A DNA stretch of 64,000 nucleotides. Origin: Siminovitchia sediminis. GTDB taxonomy: Bacteria > Bacillota > Bacilli > Bacillales > Bacillaceae_C. Shown one piece after another: positions 43,536 through 52,686 of this stretch (its first letter is position 1; each line of letters begins with the position of its first letter). The notes under the pieces are model-generated. The model was not told where the DNA came from and ran no database searches. It saw nothing but the letters and a program-made list of their open reading frames with translations. The DNA lies in NCBI RefSeq assembly GCF_042680885.1, contig NZ_JBHUEO010000026.1:62001-126000 (forward strand), in the 5' to 3' direction. The translations under genes and the position numbers were made by a program.

Positions 43536-44498
43536 ATGAAATTGACTTGGCTCTACAGAAGTTTTAAAACGGATCTGGACTTAATTGAACAAGAGTTGGA
43601 ACGGGCAGTTTCTTCTAATTCAGAATTGGTGAATAATGCTTCGCACCAGCTTTTAAAAGCTGGCGGCAAACGAATACGCCCCGTCTTTGTTTTGTTGTCA
43701 GCCAAATTCGGCGAGTACCGTATAGACAGAATCAAAAATATCGCATTGGCCCTTGAATTAATACATACAGCTTCTCTTGTCCATGACGATGTCATTGATG
43801 AAGCCGACATGAGAAGAGGACTTCCCACCATCAATTATTTATGGGATGACCGCGTTGCCATGTATACAGGGGATTATATATTGGCAAGATCGTTGGAATA
43901 TATGACGAACATTACGGATCCCCTTGCTCATAAAGTGCTTTCCAGAGCAATTGTGGAACTTGTAACAGGTGAAATAGACCAGATTAAGGACAAGTATCGA
44001 TTTGACCAGACATTGAGAGATTATTTAAGGAGAATCAAGCGGAAAACAGCGCTTTTAATTGCAGTCAGCTGTGAACTTGGAGCTATAGCCGGCCAAACTC
44101 CTCCTGATATTTATAAGCGTTTATATAAATTTGGTTACTTCATTGGCATGTCTTATCAAATAACCGATGATATTTTGGATTTTGTCTCTACGGAGGAAGA
44201 GTTGGGCAAGCCTGCAGGAGATGACCTCAGACAGGGAAACATTACCCTGCCTGCTTTATACGCCATGCGATATCCCCTTGTGAAAGCCGAAATAGAAAAA
44301 GTGAACCGTGATACGGGAAAAGATGTAATGAGCAAAATTATTCAACAGATTATAGAAACAGGTGCTATTGAACAATCTCATCAGTTGAGCAGACGTTATT
44401 TGGACAAGGCCCTGGCCGTTTTGGAGGAACTTCCGGACAGCAGGGCCAAAAAGCCATTAAAAGAAATTGCCAATTATATAGGCAAGAGAAAATATTAA
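43536..44498 (+). CDS. hepT: Heptaprenyl diphosphate synthase component II
   Basis: 320 residues. The prenyltransferase aspartate motifs are HDDVIDEADMRRG (first) and ITDDILDF (second), with GGKRIRP near the start. It is the catalytic subunit of the enzyme that makes the C35 side chain of menaquinone-7 with HepS. Followed by the ndk promoter, with no terminator seen. Confidence 0.95.
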   Translation: MKLTWLYRSFKTDLDLIEQELERAVSSNSELVNNASHQLLKAGGKRIRPVFVLLSAKFGEYRIDRIKNIALALELIHTASLVHDDVIDEADMRRGLPTINYLWDDRVAMYTGDYILARSLEYMTNITDPLAHKVLSRAIVELVTGEIDQIKDKYRFDQTLRDYLRRIKRKTALLIAVSCELGAIAGQTPPDIYKRLYKFGYFIGMSYQITDDILDFVSTEEELGKPAGDDLRQGNITLPALYAMRYPLVKAEIEKVNRDTGKDVMSKIIQQIIETGAIEQSHQLSRRYLDKALAVLEELPDSRAKKPLKEIANYIGKRKY

Positions 44499-44513
44499 GC
44501 CTTCTTTCAATAT

Positions 44514-44542
44514 TTGCCTGTGTTAGAAAAAAATGATATGAT
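44514..44542 (+). promoter_or_regulatory. SigA promoter of ndk
   Basis: TTGCCT (44514-44519) and TATGAT (44537-44542) with a 17-base spacer. Confidence 0.65.
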
Positions 44543-44596
44543 TTTTCTTGTGTTTTGACGAAATATATCTTGAAATAGGGCAGGAGTGACATTCAT

Positions 44597-45043
44597 ATGG
44601 AAAAAACATTTTTGATGGTAAAACCAGATGGAGTACAAAGAGAGCTCATCGGGGAAATCGTTTCCCGTTTTGAGAAAAAAGGATTTCAGCTGGTCGGTGC
44701 TAAATTAATGAACGTTTCTAACGAATTGGCTGAACAACATTACGGAGAACATAAAGAACGCCCGTTTTTTGGTGAATTGGTGGAATTTATTACATCCGGG
44801 CCGGTTTTTGCGATGGTTTGGCAGGGGGAAAATGTCATTGCCACTGCACGCCAAATGATGGGTGCCACAAATCCTTCCGATGCAGCACCTGGAACAATCC
44901 GTGGCGATTACGGTGTCACAGTCGGCAAAAATATTATCCACGGTTCAGATTCTCCTGAAAGTGCGGAAAGAGAAATTGGTTTATTCTTTAACGAAAATGA
45001 ACTTGTTGATTACTCCAAACTGATCAATAAATGGGTGTATTAA
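44597..45043 (+). CDS. ndk: Nucleoside diphosphate kinase
   Basis: 148 residues. The active-site histidine lies in NIIHGSDSPESAEREI, with KPDGVQR near the start and RQMMGATNP, GTIRGDYG in the middle. It transfers phosphate between nucleoside di- and triphosphates. GGCAGGAGTGA precedes the ATG. In B. subtilis cheR and aroF follow; here a terminator and then aroB. Confidence 0.96.
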   Translation: MEKTFLMVKPDGVQRELIGEIVSRFEKKGFQLVGAKLMNVSNELAEQHYGEHKERPFFGELVEFITSGPVFAMVWQGENVIATARQMMGATNPSDAAPGTIRGDYGVTVGKNIIHGSDSPESAEREIGLFFNENELVDYSKLINKWVY

Positions 45044-45048
45044 TCCCG

Positions 45049-45080
45049 AAAACGCCTGCTGATTGGCAGGTGTTTTTTAT
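45049..45080 (+). terminator. Terminator after ndk
   Basis: AACGCCTGC and GCAGGTGTT form the stem, followed by TTTTATTT. Confidence 0.85.
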
Positions 45081-45227
45081 TTATATAAACAGATAACCGA
45101 CCGGGTTGGGTCTGCTGTCCTGCAGACGGAAGACATCCTCCTCTGGAATGATAAGAGGGTCAAGGCGCCAGCGCTTTTCTTGATTTTATTTTTGTCGTAA
45201 AATAGAAGTATAACTGAGGTGACCCTA

Positions 45228-46316
45228 ATGGAAATCATTGTTCAAACAAAAACAAAGCATTATCCCATATATATTTCGCCTGAGGGCTTGGAAAAATTGA
45301 CAAATTTGATACAACAAAATGAATATACAAAACTCCTGGTCATTACGGATGAAACGGTTGGACCACTGCATCTGGATACTTTGCTCTCGGCCTTGCCGAA
45401 AGAAGCGGATTATTCGGTGTACACAGTGCCTTCCGGTGAAAAAGCAAAACAAATGGCGGTGTACGAATCGTGCCTGACTTTTGCTCTTCAGGAAGGGTTG
45501 GACCGAAAGTCATGTGTGATTGCCTTTGGTGGCGGTGCAGTTGGAGATTTGGCCGGTTTTGTTGCTGCTACTTATATGAGGGGTATCTCATTCTTACAGG
45601 TGCCAACAACCATTCTGGCTCATGACAGTGCAGTAGGAGGCAAAACTGCAATTAATCATCCGCTGGGAAAAAATATGATTGGAGCCTTTCACCAGCCGGA
45701 TGCCGTTATGTATTATACAGGCTTTATCAAGACTCTCCCTGAGCATGAAATCCGGTCAGGATTTGCCGAAGCTGTTAAACATGCCCTGATCGCTGATCCG
45801 AAACTATTGAACATGATGATGAGTTCGATAGATAGCCTGGGGGATTTGACAGATGAACAGCTCGTACAAATATTGCAAAGGGGCATGGAGATTAAAGCGA
45901 ATGTTGTCTCAATAGACGAAAAAGAAAGCGGTCTGCGTGCCATTCTAAACTTGGGACATACCCTGGGTCATGTGATTGAAGCGTCATTGGGCTATGGGAA
46001 AACAACACACGGGGAAGCGGTTATGGTGGGACTTGTGTACGCCCTCCATCTTAGCAGAGCAGTTTTGAACTTGTCGTTTCCGGTCGGGAAGTTTACCAAT
46101 TGGGCCATTCAATTGGGTTATACAATGGAGATTCCAAAAGAATTGACATTCGCTGAAGCATATGCGGGTATGCAAAGGGATAAAAAAACCGTTGCTAAAC
46201 AACCGCGTTTTGTTTTGCTGGAAGCTCCGGGTAAACCCGTAGTAAAAGAAGTAGATAAGACGATTTTAGAAGAAGTATTTCAGCAGCTGAAGCAGCAGAA
46301 TAAAAAGACTGTGTAG
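45228..46316 (+). CDS. aroB: 3-dehydroquinate synthase AroB
   Basis: 362 residues, the same as B. subtilis. NAD- and metal-binding motifs are intact: AFGGGAVGDLAGFVAATYMRG, LAHDSAVGGKTAINH, the metal ligand Glu in FAEAVKHALI, and the histidines of LNLGHTLGH and HGEAV, ending with MQRDKK. It makes 3-dehydroquinate in the shikimate pathway. ATG 45228 lies 6 bases after GAGGTGA. It stands alone: aroF upstream and aroH-trp-hisC-tyrA-aroE downstream, its partners in B. subtilis, are not here. Confidence 0.95.
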   Translation: MEIIVQTKTKHYPIYISPEGLEKLTNLIQQNEYTKLLVITDETVGPLHLDTLLSALPKEADYSVYTVPSGEKAKQMAVYESCLTFALQEGLDRKSCVIAFGGGAVGDLAGFVAATYMRGISFLQVPTTILAHDSAVGGKTAINHPLGKNMIGAFHQPDAVMYYTGFIKTLPEHEIRSGFAEAVKHALIADPKLLNMMMSSIDSLGDLTDEQLVQILQRGMEIKANVVSIDEKESGLRAILNLGHTLGHVIEASLGYGKTTHGEAVMVGLVYALHLSRAVLNLSFPVGKFTNWAIQLGYTMEIPKELTFAEAYAGMQRDKKTVAKQPRFVLLEAPGKPVVKEVDKTILEEVFQQLKQQNKKTV

Positions 46317-46407
46317 TTGCCGGTACTTTTTTTTACCATAAAAGAGGATATTTTGCCCTCGCTGTAGAAATATTATTAAACATTGATTTACTGAAAGGAT
46401 TAGGTAG

Positions 46408-47661
46408 ATGAATGAAACCGATTTGGTGATCCACCATATTGAAAATCAAAACTTGCAAAAAGCAAAGGAAGCCTTTAACAAAGTCAAACAATCGGGCTCT
46501 CCTGAAGAAATATATACACTAGCCGAGCAAATGTCCCAGTATGGATTTATGGAAGAAGCGAAGGAACTGATTGAAACATTACTGAATCAATTTCCCGGTG
46601 AAAGCGAACTGACCATCATGCTGGCGGAAATTTTGATTGAATTGGGCCAGGAGGATAAAGCAGTATCCTATTTGGAGTCTGTGGACACCTCAGATCCGAA
46701 TTATGCATCTGCCCTGCTGCTTGAAGCAGATTTGTACCAGATGCAAGGGTTATATGAAGTAAGTGAACAAAAACTGCTTGAAGCAAAAGAAATGTATAAA
46801 GAGGAGCCGGTTGTTGACTTTGCGCTAGCTGAATTAAATATGTCTCTTGGCCGTTTTTTGGAGGCAACGGCTTCCTATCAATCATTGCTTAAGGAGGGAG
46901 TGGACTCCATTGCCGGCCAGGATCTTCACGCAAGGCTGGCAGAAGCTCTAAGCGCAGGCGGCGCATTTGAGGAATCGATTCCCCATTACGAAAAGACACT
47001 GGATAAATATAAAGATATAGATGTCTTGTTTGGATACGGGTTAACCGCTTTTCAAGCAAGTCTATATGAAAAGGCAGCGAAAGCTTTTGAAGAATTAAAA
47101 TCAATGGATCATGAGTACCATTCACTCTATTTATATTTGGCCAAATGTTACGACCATCTGAATGATCTAAATAAAGCTATTGAAACAGCAAAAGAAGGAC
47201 TCTCGCTTGATGAATATCAAATGGAATTATATGTTTATACTGCGGGGCTTTTAATGAAAGCAGGGCGTCCTGATGAAGCTGAAGAAAATCTTCGCCAGGC
47301 ACTGGCCCTAGACCCGGAATCAGTTGAAGCTGCAAGCCTGTTAAACAAAATATTATTGCAGCAGGAAAGATATGAAGATGTATTGGAAATTTTCAAAAAC
47401 ATGAAAGATACAGAAGATCCTCACCTGCATTGGGATGCTGCATTCAGTTACCAGCAAACGGAACAATATTCAGAGGCATTAAACGAGTACAAGCTTGCAT
47501 ATAATGAGTTTAATAACAACCCCGATTTTTTAAAAGATTATGGGTATTTCCTGCTTGAAGAAGGTAGGAACGATGAAGGAGCTGCCGTTTTCAAACGACT
47601 GAGAGTATTGGATCCTTTGAATGAAGAATGGATTGAGATGATCGCCCGGCTTGAGGAGTAG
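46408..47661 (+). CDS. ypiA: TPR-repeat protein YpiA
   Basis: 417 residues made of about ten tetratricopeptide-like repeats (for example GRPDEAEENLRQALALDPES and EQYSEALNEYKLAYNEFNN). No signal peptide or enzyme motif, so a cytoplasmic scaffold is likely. Matches YpiA of B. subtilis, which follows aroE there. AAAGGATTAGG precedes the ATG. Function unknown. Confidence 0.88.
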   Translation: MNETDLVIHHIENQNLQKAKEAFNKVKQSGSPEEIYTLAEQMSQYGFMEEAKELIETLLNQFPGESELTIMLAEILIELGQEDKAVSYLESVDTSDPNYASALLLEADLYQMQGLYEVSEQKLLEAKEMYKEEPVVDFALAELNMSLGRFLEATASYQSLLKEGVDSIAGQDLHARLAEALSAGGAFEESIPHYEKTLDKYKDIDVLFGYGLTAFQASLYEKAAKAFEELKSMDHEYHSLYLYLAKCYDHLNDLNKAIETAKEGLSLDEYQMELYVYTAGLLMKAGRPDEAEENLRQALALDPESVEAASLLNKILLQQERYEDVLEIFKNMKDTEDPHLHWDAAFSYQQTEQYSEALNEYKLAYNEFNNNPDFLKDYGYFLLEEGRNDEGAAVFKRLRVLDPLNEEWIEMIARLEE

Positions 47662-47692
47662 CCATGGAATAAAATATCGCAGAGGAGGGATT

Positions 47693-48244
47693 ATGATGAC
47701 TACCCCTGTATCTGTCAATGAGAAAAAGGATTTTATTCGCTGGTTTTTAAATAGGTACCAATTGAAAAGAAGAGAGTCAGTTTGGATCCTGAATTATTTG
47801 ATGAGCCATGATCAGCTGATGGAGAAAGTACATTTTGTGGAAGAGGCCCAATTTTGTCCGCGGGGATTAATCATGTCAACTCACTGCACGAAGGAAGTAC
47901 CGTTTCGATTTTATAAAGATAACATTATGACAACGGATGCGGAAAAATCGTTCCATGATATCCGCCTGAATCGGGATGAAGATATCTATATACAAATTAA
48001 CTTTCGGGCATCCAATGCCTGCCATCAATATGCCGCTGTATTGGAAGAAAATCCATTTGTAAAGAAAACGGTTTTGATCAGTGAGAAAGACAAAAACATC
48101 GCTGAACAATTCTTAAAAGAAAGTTTAATTAAGTACCAGGAAAATAAACTGCTTCAGGCCATTGATCAAGCACTTGATCATTATGACCGAAAAAAGTTTG
48201 AGGAACTTTCATTAAAATTAAAAGAATTAAGGGAACAACAATAA
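47693..48244 (+). CDS. ypiB: UPF0302 protein YpiB with IDEAL domain
   Basis: 183 residues. The N-terminal domain begins VNEKKDFIRWFLNRYQLKRRESVWILNYL and the C-terminus carries an IDEAL motif (LLQAIDQALDHYDRKKFEELS). It matches B. subtilis YpiB (179), a conserved Bacillales protein of unknown detailed role. ATG 47693 or 47696 follows AGAGGAGGGA. A perfect hairpin closes it. Confidence 0.88.
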   Translation: MMTTPVSVNEKKDFIRWFLNRYQLKRRESVWILNYLMSHDQLMEKVHFVEEAQFCPRGLIMSTHCTKEVPFRFYKDNIMTTDAEKSFHDIRLNRDEDIYIQINFRASNACHQYAAVLEENPFVKKTVLISEKDKNIAEQFLKESLIKYQENKLLQAIDQALDHYDRKKFEELSLKLKELREQQ

Positions 48245-48273
48245 ACCCTCCAGACATGTCTGGAGGGTTTATT
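48240..48273. terminator. Long perfect hairpin after ypiB
   Basis: AATAAACCCTCCAGAC (48240-48255) is fully complementary to GTCTGGAGGGTTTATT (48258-48273), with only AT between. It overlaps the ypiB stop. A run of T is short, but stem strength and position fit a terminator working in both directions. Confidence 0.8.
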
Positions 48274-48376
48274 GCGTTTCATGGAGAGGCTTTTTGGAAG
48301 GAGTACGCTCGGAATAGTGTTTTCATCTGATGACATCCACACGGGCAGCCAAACAGTTGATAGACAGTACTTTTCT

Positions 48377-48405
48377 TTGTTTCGGAGTTTCATTTCTGTT
48401 AGAAT
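48377..48405 (+). promoter_or_regulatory. SigA promoter of ypiF
   Basis: TTGTTT (48377-48382) and TAGAAT (48400-48405) with a 17-base spacer. Confidence 0.6.
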
Positions 48406-48443
48406 GTTAGGCAGTAGTAACGTGCATACTAGGAGTGGAGAAC

Positions 48444-48893
48444 ATGCAATGGAAGGCAGAAGATATTGAAGTTTATTTGCAGGAGAAAGAATACATTGAC
48501 ACAGTTGTTATCCCGCTGATTCCGCTTGCCTTCGGCCCGGATATAAAACAGACGGTTGAAAAAGGGGAATTTGCCCATTTATTGTCTTTACAGCTCGAAA
48601 GACAATTCAAAGGCAGAATGCTTTTCATCCCGAACTTTACCTACCTTATGGGGGATGAGGAAGCATCATTAAGGCTCCAGGAATGGGAAAGGAAATTAAG
48701 AGATAGCGGATTTACATATGTCTTCTTCCTTACTTCTGATCCGGCATGGAGAGAGGTAAAGGAAATAGATCCCAAAACACTGCTTTTTGTCCCATCGGTC
48801 CCGCTTGAACATATGGATAACCAATATAAGCAATCTATTATGGAAGACCAGGTAAAACAGCTGATGAAAGAGATTGTCAAAGGATGGCAGTAG
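48444..48893 (+). CDS. ypiF: DUF2487 protein YpiF
   Basis: 149 residues (B. subtilis YpiF 148). It begins MQWKAEDIEVYLQEKEYIDT and ends with a helical PLEHMDNQYKQSIMEDQVKQL, as in relatives. AGGAGTGGAG precedes ATG 48444; the ATG 9 bases upstream lies inside the ribosome site. Function unknown; located before qcrABC as in B. subtilis. Confidence 0.87.
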   Translation: MQWKAEDIEVYLQEKEYIDTVVIPLIPLAFGPDIKQTVEKGEFAHLLSLQLERQFKGRMLFIPNFTYLMGDEEASLRLQEWERKLRDSGFTYVFFLTSDPAWREVKEIDPKTLLFVPSVPLEHMDNQYKQSIMEDQVKQLMKEIVKGWQ

Positions 48894-48944
48894 ATCCGTA
48901 CACCGAAATGCCACAGAGTTGACACGGATTCGCAAGGTATATTA

Positions 48945-48973
48945 TTGACCTTCCTGATTTATTGATATATCAT
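48945..48973 (+). promoter_or_regulatory. Candidate promoter of qcrABC
   Basis: TTGACC (48945-48950) and TATCAT (48968-48973) with 17 bases between. A perfect TTGACA at 48919 with TATTAT 15 bases later is an alternative. Confidence 0.5.
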
Positions 48974-49049
48974 GATTATGTCCCAGTTTGTAAAAATGTG
49001 CATATGTATGTCCGAAGGACTCAACCTTACTGACAGAGGGGGGAAAAGG

Positions 49050-49562
49050 ATGAGCAAAAATCCTGTAACAAGACGCCAATTTCTTAGCTATACACTTACT
49101 GGAGTAGGCGGATTTATGGCTGCCGGCATGTTGATGCCAATGGTGAGATTTGCAGTGGATCCTGCATTAAAAGCGGAAGCTTCAGGTGATTTCAAAATGA
49201 CGGATATGAAAGTTGCCGACATTACGGAAGAACCTGTCCGAGTAGACTTCCAATATGAGCAAAAGGATGGATGGTACACTTCCGACGTTACACAGACAGC
49301 TTGGGTTTATAAAAATGAAAAAGGAGAGATTGTTGCACTTTCTCCGATTTGTAAGCATTTGGGCTGTACTGTTAACTGGGGGAACGAAAATCACCCTGAC
49401 CAATTCTTTTGCCCGTGCCATAACGGTCTTTACACAAAGGATGGCAACAACGTTCCGGGAACTCCGCCGCGAGGACCGTTGGATGCTTATCCAGTAAGAG
49501 AAAAAGATGGATTTCTTATGCTGGGTAACCCTGAAGAGAATCCATTTGTAAACAAGAAGTAA
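49050..49562 (+). CDS. qcrA: Menaquinol:cytochrome c reductase Rieske subunit QcrA
   Basis: 170 residues. A twin-arginine-type N-terminus (VTRRQFLSYTLTGVGGF) with one membrane helix leads to the Rieske domain. Cluster ligands are Cys101 and His103 in CKHLGC and Cys121 and His124 in CPCHNG; Cys106 and Cys123 form the usual disulfide. ATG 49050 follows GAGGGGGGAAAAGG; upstream in-frame starts lack a site. First gene of the bc-type complex. Confidence 0.95.
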   Translation: MSKNPVTRRQFLSYTLTGVGGFMAAGMLMPMVRFAVDPALKAEASGDFKMTDMKVADITEEPVRVDFQYEQKDGWYTSDVTQTAWVYKNEKGEIVALSPICKHLGCTVNWGNENHPDQFFCPCHNGLYTKDGNNVPGTPPRGPLDAYPVREKDGFLMLGNPEENPFVNKK

Positions 49563-49576
49563 AGGAGGCGTAATCA

Positions 49577-50251
49577 TTGCTGAACAGAATGTACGACTGG
49601 ATTGACGAGCGATTGGATATTACGCCGATATGGAGAGACATTGCAGACCATGAAGTGCCTGAGCACGTGAACCCGGCACATCACTTTTCTGCTTTTGTTT
49701 ACTGTTTTGGCGGCTTAACATTTTTTGTAACAGTTATCCAAATCTTATCCGGAATGTTTTTAACGATGTATTACGTTCCAGATATTAAAAACGCTTGGGA
49801 ATCCGTATACTATCTTCAAAACGAAGTGGCGTTCGGCCAAATCGTTCGCGGTATGCACCACTGGGGTGCCAGTGTGGTGATCGTTATGATGTTTCTACAT
49901 ACGCTGCGCGTGTTCTTCCAAGGTGCCTATAAAAAGCCCCGTGAGCTAAACTGGATTGTTGGAGTTTTAATTTTCTTTGTTATGCTGGCTTTGGGATTAA
50001 CCGGCTATTTGCTGCCTTGGGATATGAAAGCCTTATTCGCAACAAAGGTTACTTTGGATATTGTTGAATCAATACCTTTCATAGGATTGACCTTAAAAAC
50101 ACTAATAGCAGGAGATCCAACAATTGTTGGTGCTCAAACATTGACTCGTTTCTTTGCGATTCATGTTTTCTTCCTTCCTGCTGCACTACTTGCTTTAATG
50201 GGCATTCACTTTGTATTGATCAGAAGACAAGGAATTTCCGGTCCTCTATAA
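49577..50251 (+). CDS. qcrB: Menaquinol:cytochrome c reductase cytochrome b subunit QcrB
   Basis: 224 residues, the b6-type short cytochrome b with four membrane helices. Haem-ligand histidines lie in GMHHWGASVVIVMMFLHTLRV and in FAIHVFFLP/GIHFVL. It carries menaquinol oxidation. TTG start after AAGGAGGCG. Its substrate menaquinone is made by hepST and menG at 42-44 kb. Confidence 0.95.
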   Translation: MLNRMYDWIDERLDITPIWRDIADHEVPEHVNPAHHFSAFVYCFGGLTFFVTVIQILSGMFLTMYYVPDIKNAWESVYYLQNEVAFGQIVRGMHHWGASVVIVMMFLHTLRVFFQGAYKKPRELNWIVGVLIFFVMLALGLTGYLLPWDMKALFATKVTLDIVESIPFIGLTLKTLIAGDPTIVGAQTLTRFFAIHVFFLPAALLALMGIHFVLIRRQGISGPL

Positions 50252-50299
50252 AATGGAGCCTATTAATGACTATGACTGACAGATTAAGGAGGGGACAAT

Positions 50300-51076
50300 G
50301 TGAAACGAGGAAAAGGGATGAAGTTTGTCGGCGACTCCCGGATTTCTGCGGTGCGTAAGCCGAATATTCCTAAGGATTATTCTGAATATCCAGGGAAAAC
50401 AGAAGCGTTTTGGCCAGACTTCCTGTTAAAGGAATGGTTGGTTGGAGCTGTATTCCTGATCGGCTTTCTCTGTTTGACAGCTGCCCATCCGGCGCCGCTT
50501 GAACGGATTGCTGACCCGACGGATACTGGATATATTCCACTGCCTGACTGGTATTTTCTGTTTCTTTATCAATTATTGAAATACACTTACGCCTCAGGGC
50601 CATATAATATTATTGGAGTTTTGGTTATTCCTGGTCTTGCCTTCGGCGCTTTACTGCTTGCACCATTTTTGGACCGAGGTCCGGAACGCCGTGCTTCCAA
50701 ACGGCCATTTGCAACAGGTTTTATGCTGCTGGGGATTGCAGCTACATTCTACCTGACATGGGAATCCGTTGTAAATCACGACTGGGCAGCAGCTGAGCAA
50801 CAAGGTAAGATCGCAGAAGAATCTGATGTTGAGATTGACCAAGAATCTGAAGGTTATCAGGTATATGCAGGGCAAAGCTGTATTAACTGCCACGGGGAAA
50901 ACCTCGAAGGCGGACCTGCAGCACCTCCACTTACAAACCTGGAATACACACCTGAAGAAATTAAGGATATCTCCGTAAATGGTATAGGGGCCATGCCAGC
51001 GGATCAATATAATGGTTCAGAAGAAGATTTAGACAAGCTGGCTGAATTTATTGCTTCTCTACAAAGTGAAGAATAA
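50300..51076 (+). CDS. qcrC: Menaquinol:cytochrome c reductase cytochrome c subunit QcrC
   Basis: 258 residues. The N-terminal part is subunit IV-like with three membrane helices (PDWYFLFLYQLLKY), fused to a C-terminal cytochrome c domain whose haem site is CINCH (Cys194, Cys197, His198) with the distal Met in GAMPADQY. This fusion is typical of Bacillus. The GTG start follows AAGGAGGGG. Haem attachment depends on ResABC. A terminator ends the operon. Confidence 0.95.
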   Translation: MKRGKGMKFVGDSRISAVRKPNIPKDYSEYPGKTEAFWPDFLLKEWLVGAVFLIGFLCLTAAHPAPLERIADPTDTGYIPLPDWYFLFLYQLLKYTYASGPYNIIGVLVIPGLAFGALLLAPFLDRGPERRASKRPFATGFMLLGIAATFYLTWESVVNHDWAAAEQQGKIAEESDVEIDQESEGYQVYAGQSCINCHGENLEGGPAAPPLTNLEYTPEEIKDISVNGIGAMPADQYNGSEEDLDKLAEFIASLQSEE

Positions 51077-51136
51077 AAAAGACAAGGGTTTTTGGTGATG
51101 TTTGATATGCTGGACGATGTCCAGAAAATAATGATG

Positions 51137-51167
51137 GATAAAAGCCGGCTTGATGCCGGCTTTTATC
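51137..51167. terminator. Strong terminator after qcrC
   Basis: GATAAAAGCCGGC (51137-51149) and GCCGGCTTTTATC (51155-51167) form a perfect 13-bp stem with a 5-base loop, ending just before the ypjA ribosome site. Confidence 0.9.
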
Positions 51168-51186
51168 ATTGTTCGGGAGGCCGAAT

Positions 51187-51771
51187 ATGAATTTTTTAAC
51201 CATGGTTCTCATGGACCGCCGCTTTTTGTGGTTATTACTTGCAGTGAATGTGGTTGGAACGGTTTACGGCTACTATTGGTATATCCCCCAGCTGGAAGTA
51301 ACCCCTCCCCATTTTCTGCTGTTCGTACCCGATAGTCCAACTGCCAGTCTGTTTTTTGTCATTGTATTAGTAGCATTTTTGCGTAATACACATTACCCGC
51401 TAATTGAAGCGCTTGCATTGATTACTTTGGTGAAATACGGGATTTGGGCGGTGGTCATGAACATTCTCACACTTCAAGTAACCGGCTACTTATCCTGGCA
51501 GGGATATATGTTAATCGCATCGCATGGAGCCATGGCTCTGCAGGGGGTGCTATATGCCAAAAGGTATCAAATGAAATTGTGGCATGTGTTGGCTGCTGCA
51601 ATCTGGACGCTTCATAATGATGTCATTGACTATGTGTTTTTGCAGTACCCCAAATATCCGGGCTTGGAGATGTTCGTAAAAGAAATTGGCTACTTTACCT
51701 TTTGGCTCAGTATATGTTCGATTGGTATAGCCCTTTTTGTTTATAAAAGAAGGTCCAGCCTGCAAACATAA
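51187..51771 (+). CDS. ypjA: DUF1405 membrane protein YpjA
   Basis: 194 residues with about six membrane helices. YGYYWYIPQLEVTPPHFLLFVPDSPTASLFF is the DUF1405 signature. ATG 51187 follows GGGAGG. It follows qcrC in B. subtilis too (YpjA 185). Function unknown. Confidence 0.88.
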   Translation: MNFLTMVLMDRRFLWLLLAVNVVGTVYGYYWYIPQLEVTPPHFLLFVPDSPTASLFFVIVLVAFLRNTHYPLIEALALITLVKYGIWAVVMNILTLQVTGYLSWQGYMLIASHGAMALQGVLYAKRYQMKLWHVLAAAIWTLHNDVIDYVFLQYPKYPGLEMFVKEIGYFTFWLSICSIGIALFVYKRRSSLQT

Positions 51772-51841
51772 GGGGACAGGTCTATTCTTGTCCACTTTCT
51801 CATACTTTAAATAACAGGAGTATGAGGAGAGGGTGACCTTT

Positions 51842-52627
51842 ATGAGAATATTTGCCGCAACCTTTCTAAGCGTTTGCCTGATCTTTCAAGGGTTAACCGT
51901 TTTTGCTTCGGCCGGCTCGCCACTTAAAGAATTGGATCGAATGGCCGATGAAGCTTTGCAGCTCACCAAATTTTCGCGGTACGAAGAAGCCAAGTCTTTA
52001 TTGGAAAAGTTTGCCATGCAATTTTCTGAAGAAGGGGTCAAGGATGGCCGATTGACTATGGATGAGTTACGGGTGCTTACCGCTTCCCATCATGAAGCAT
52101 TAAGGGCATTGACAAATATCCATATGAGTGATGAAGAGAGGATCAATCGGGTCACCTCGTTTCGGCTGGCATCAGATGCAATCTCATCAACGCATCAACC
52201 CATGTGGGTGGAAATGGAAACTTCGGTCATGAAAGGTTTTCAAGAAGTGAAAAACGCTGCACTTGAAGGAAATAAAGAGGCATATAATCAACATCTGAAT
52301 TCTTTTCTATCCACTTATACAGTTATCCAACCGAGTCTAAAAATAGATCTTTCAGCAGAAAGACTTCAAAAGTTAGACTCTAAAATAACTTACATTGACA
52401 AGTATAGAGGCGATTTTTCAAGTCAGGACTGGGCCGGTCACCTGGATTCGCTTGAAAAAGATCTTCAACAAGTTTTTTCAGATCCCCATAAGGATGAAAC
52501 AGATCCATCACTTTGGTGGGTTATCACGATCACCGGAAGTATTATTGTTTCCACTCTTTCTTATGTCGGATGGAGGAAATATAAAGGCCAAAAACAGCAA
52601 AGGAAGCGGAAAGACCTAAATCATTGA
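51842..52627 (+). CDS. ypjB: Sporulation protein YpjB
   Basis: 261 residues. A signal peptide (about residues 1-23, ending ASA) leads to a helical extracellular domain and a single C-terminal membrane helix (about residues 232-250) with a basic tail (KGQKQQRKRKD). This is the YpjB family (B. subtilis 264), linked to sporulation in B. subtilis. ATG 51842 follows GAGGAGAGGGTGA; the GTG 51833 is part of the site. An inverted repeat (51799-51826) lies at the ribosome site. Confidence 0.87.
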   Translation: MRIFAATFLSVCLIFQGLTVFASAGSPLKELDRMADEALQLTKFSRYEEAKSLLEKFAMQFSEEGVKDGRLTMDELRVLTASHHEALRALTNIHMSDEERINRVTSFRLASDAISSTHQPMWVEMETSVMKGFQEVKNAALEGNKEAYNQHLNSFLSTYTVIQPSLKIDLSAERLQKLDSKITYIDKYRGDFSSQDWAGHLDSLEKDLQQVFSDPHKDETDPSLWWVITITGSIIVSTLSYVGWRKYKGQKQQRKRKDLNH

Positions 52628-52686
52628 CCCTTCAACTGAAATCAAATAAAATATTAGTAGAACAATGAACTTATGGGAGGTTGAAA

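Noticed and set aside
45111..45128. GTCTGC/GCAGAC hairpin before aroB as a terminator or riboswitch
   Set aside because: There is no T run and no known motif; the ndk terminator lies just upstream.
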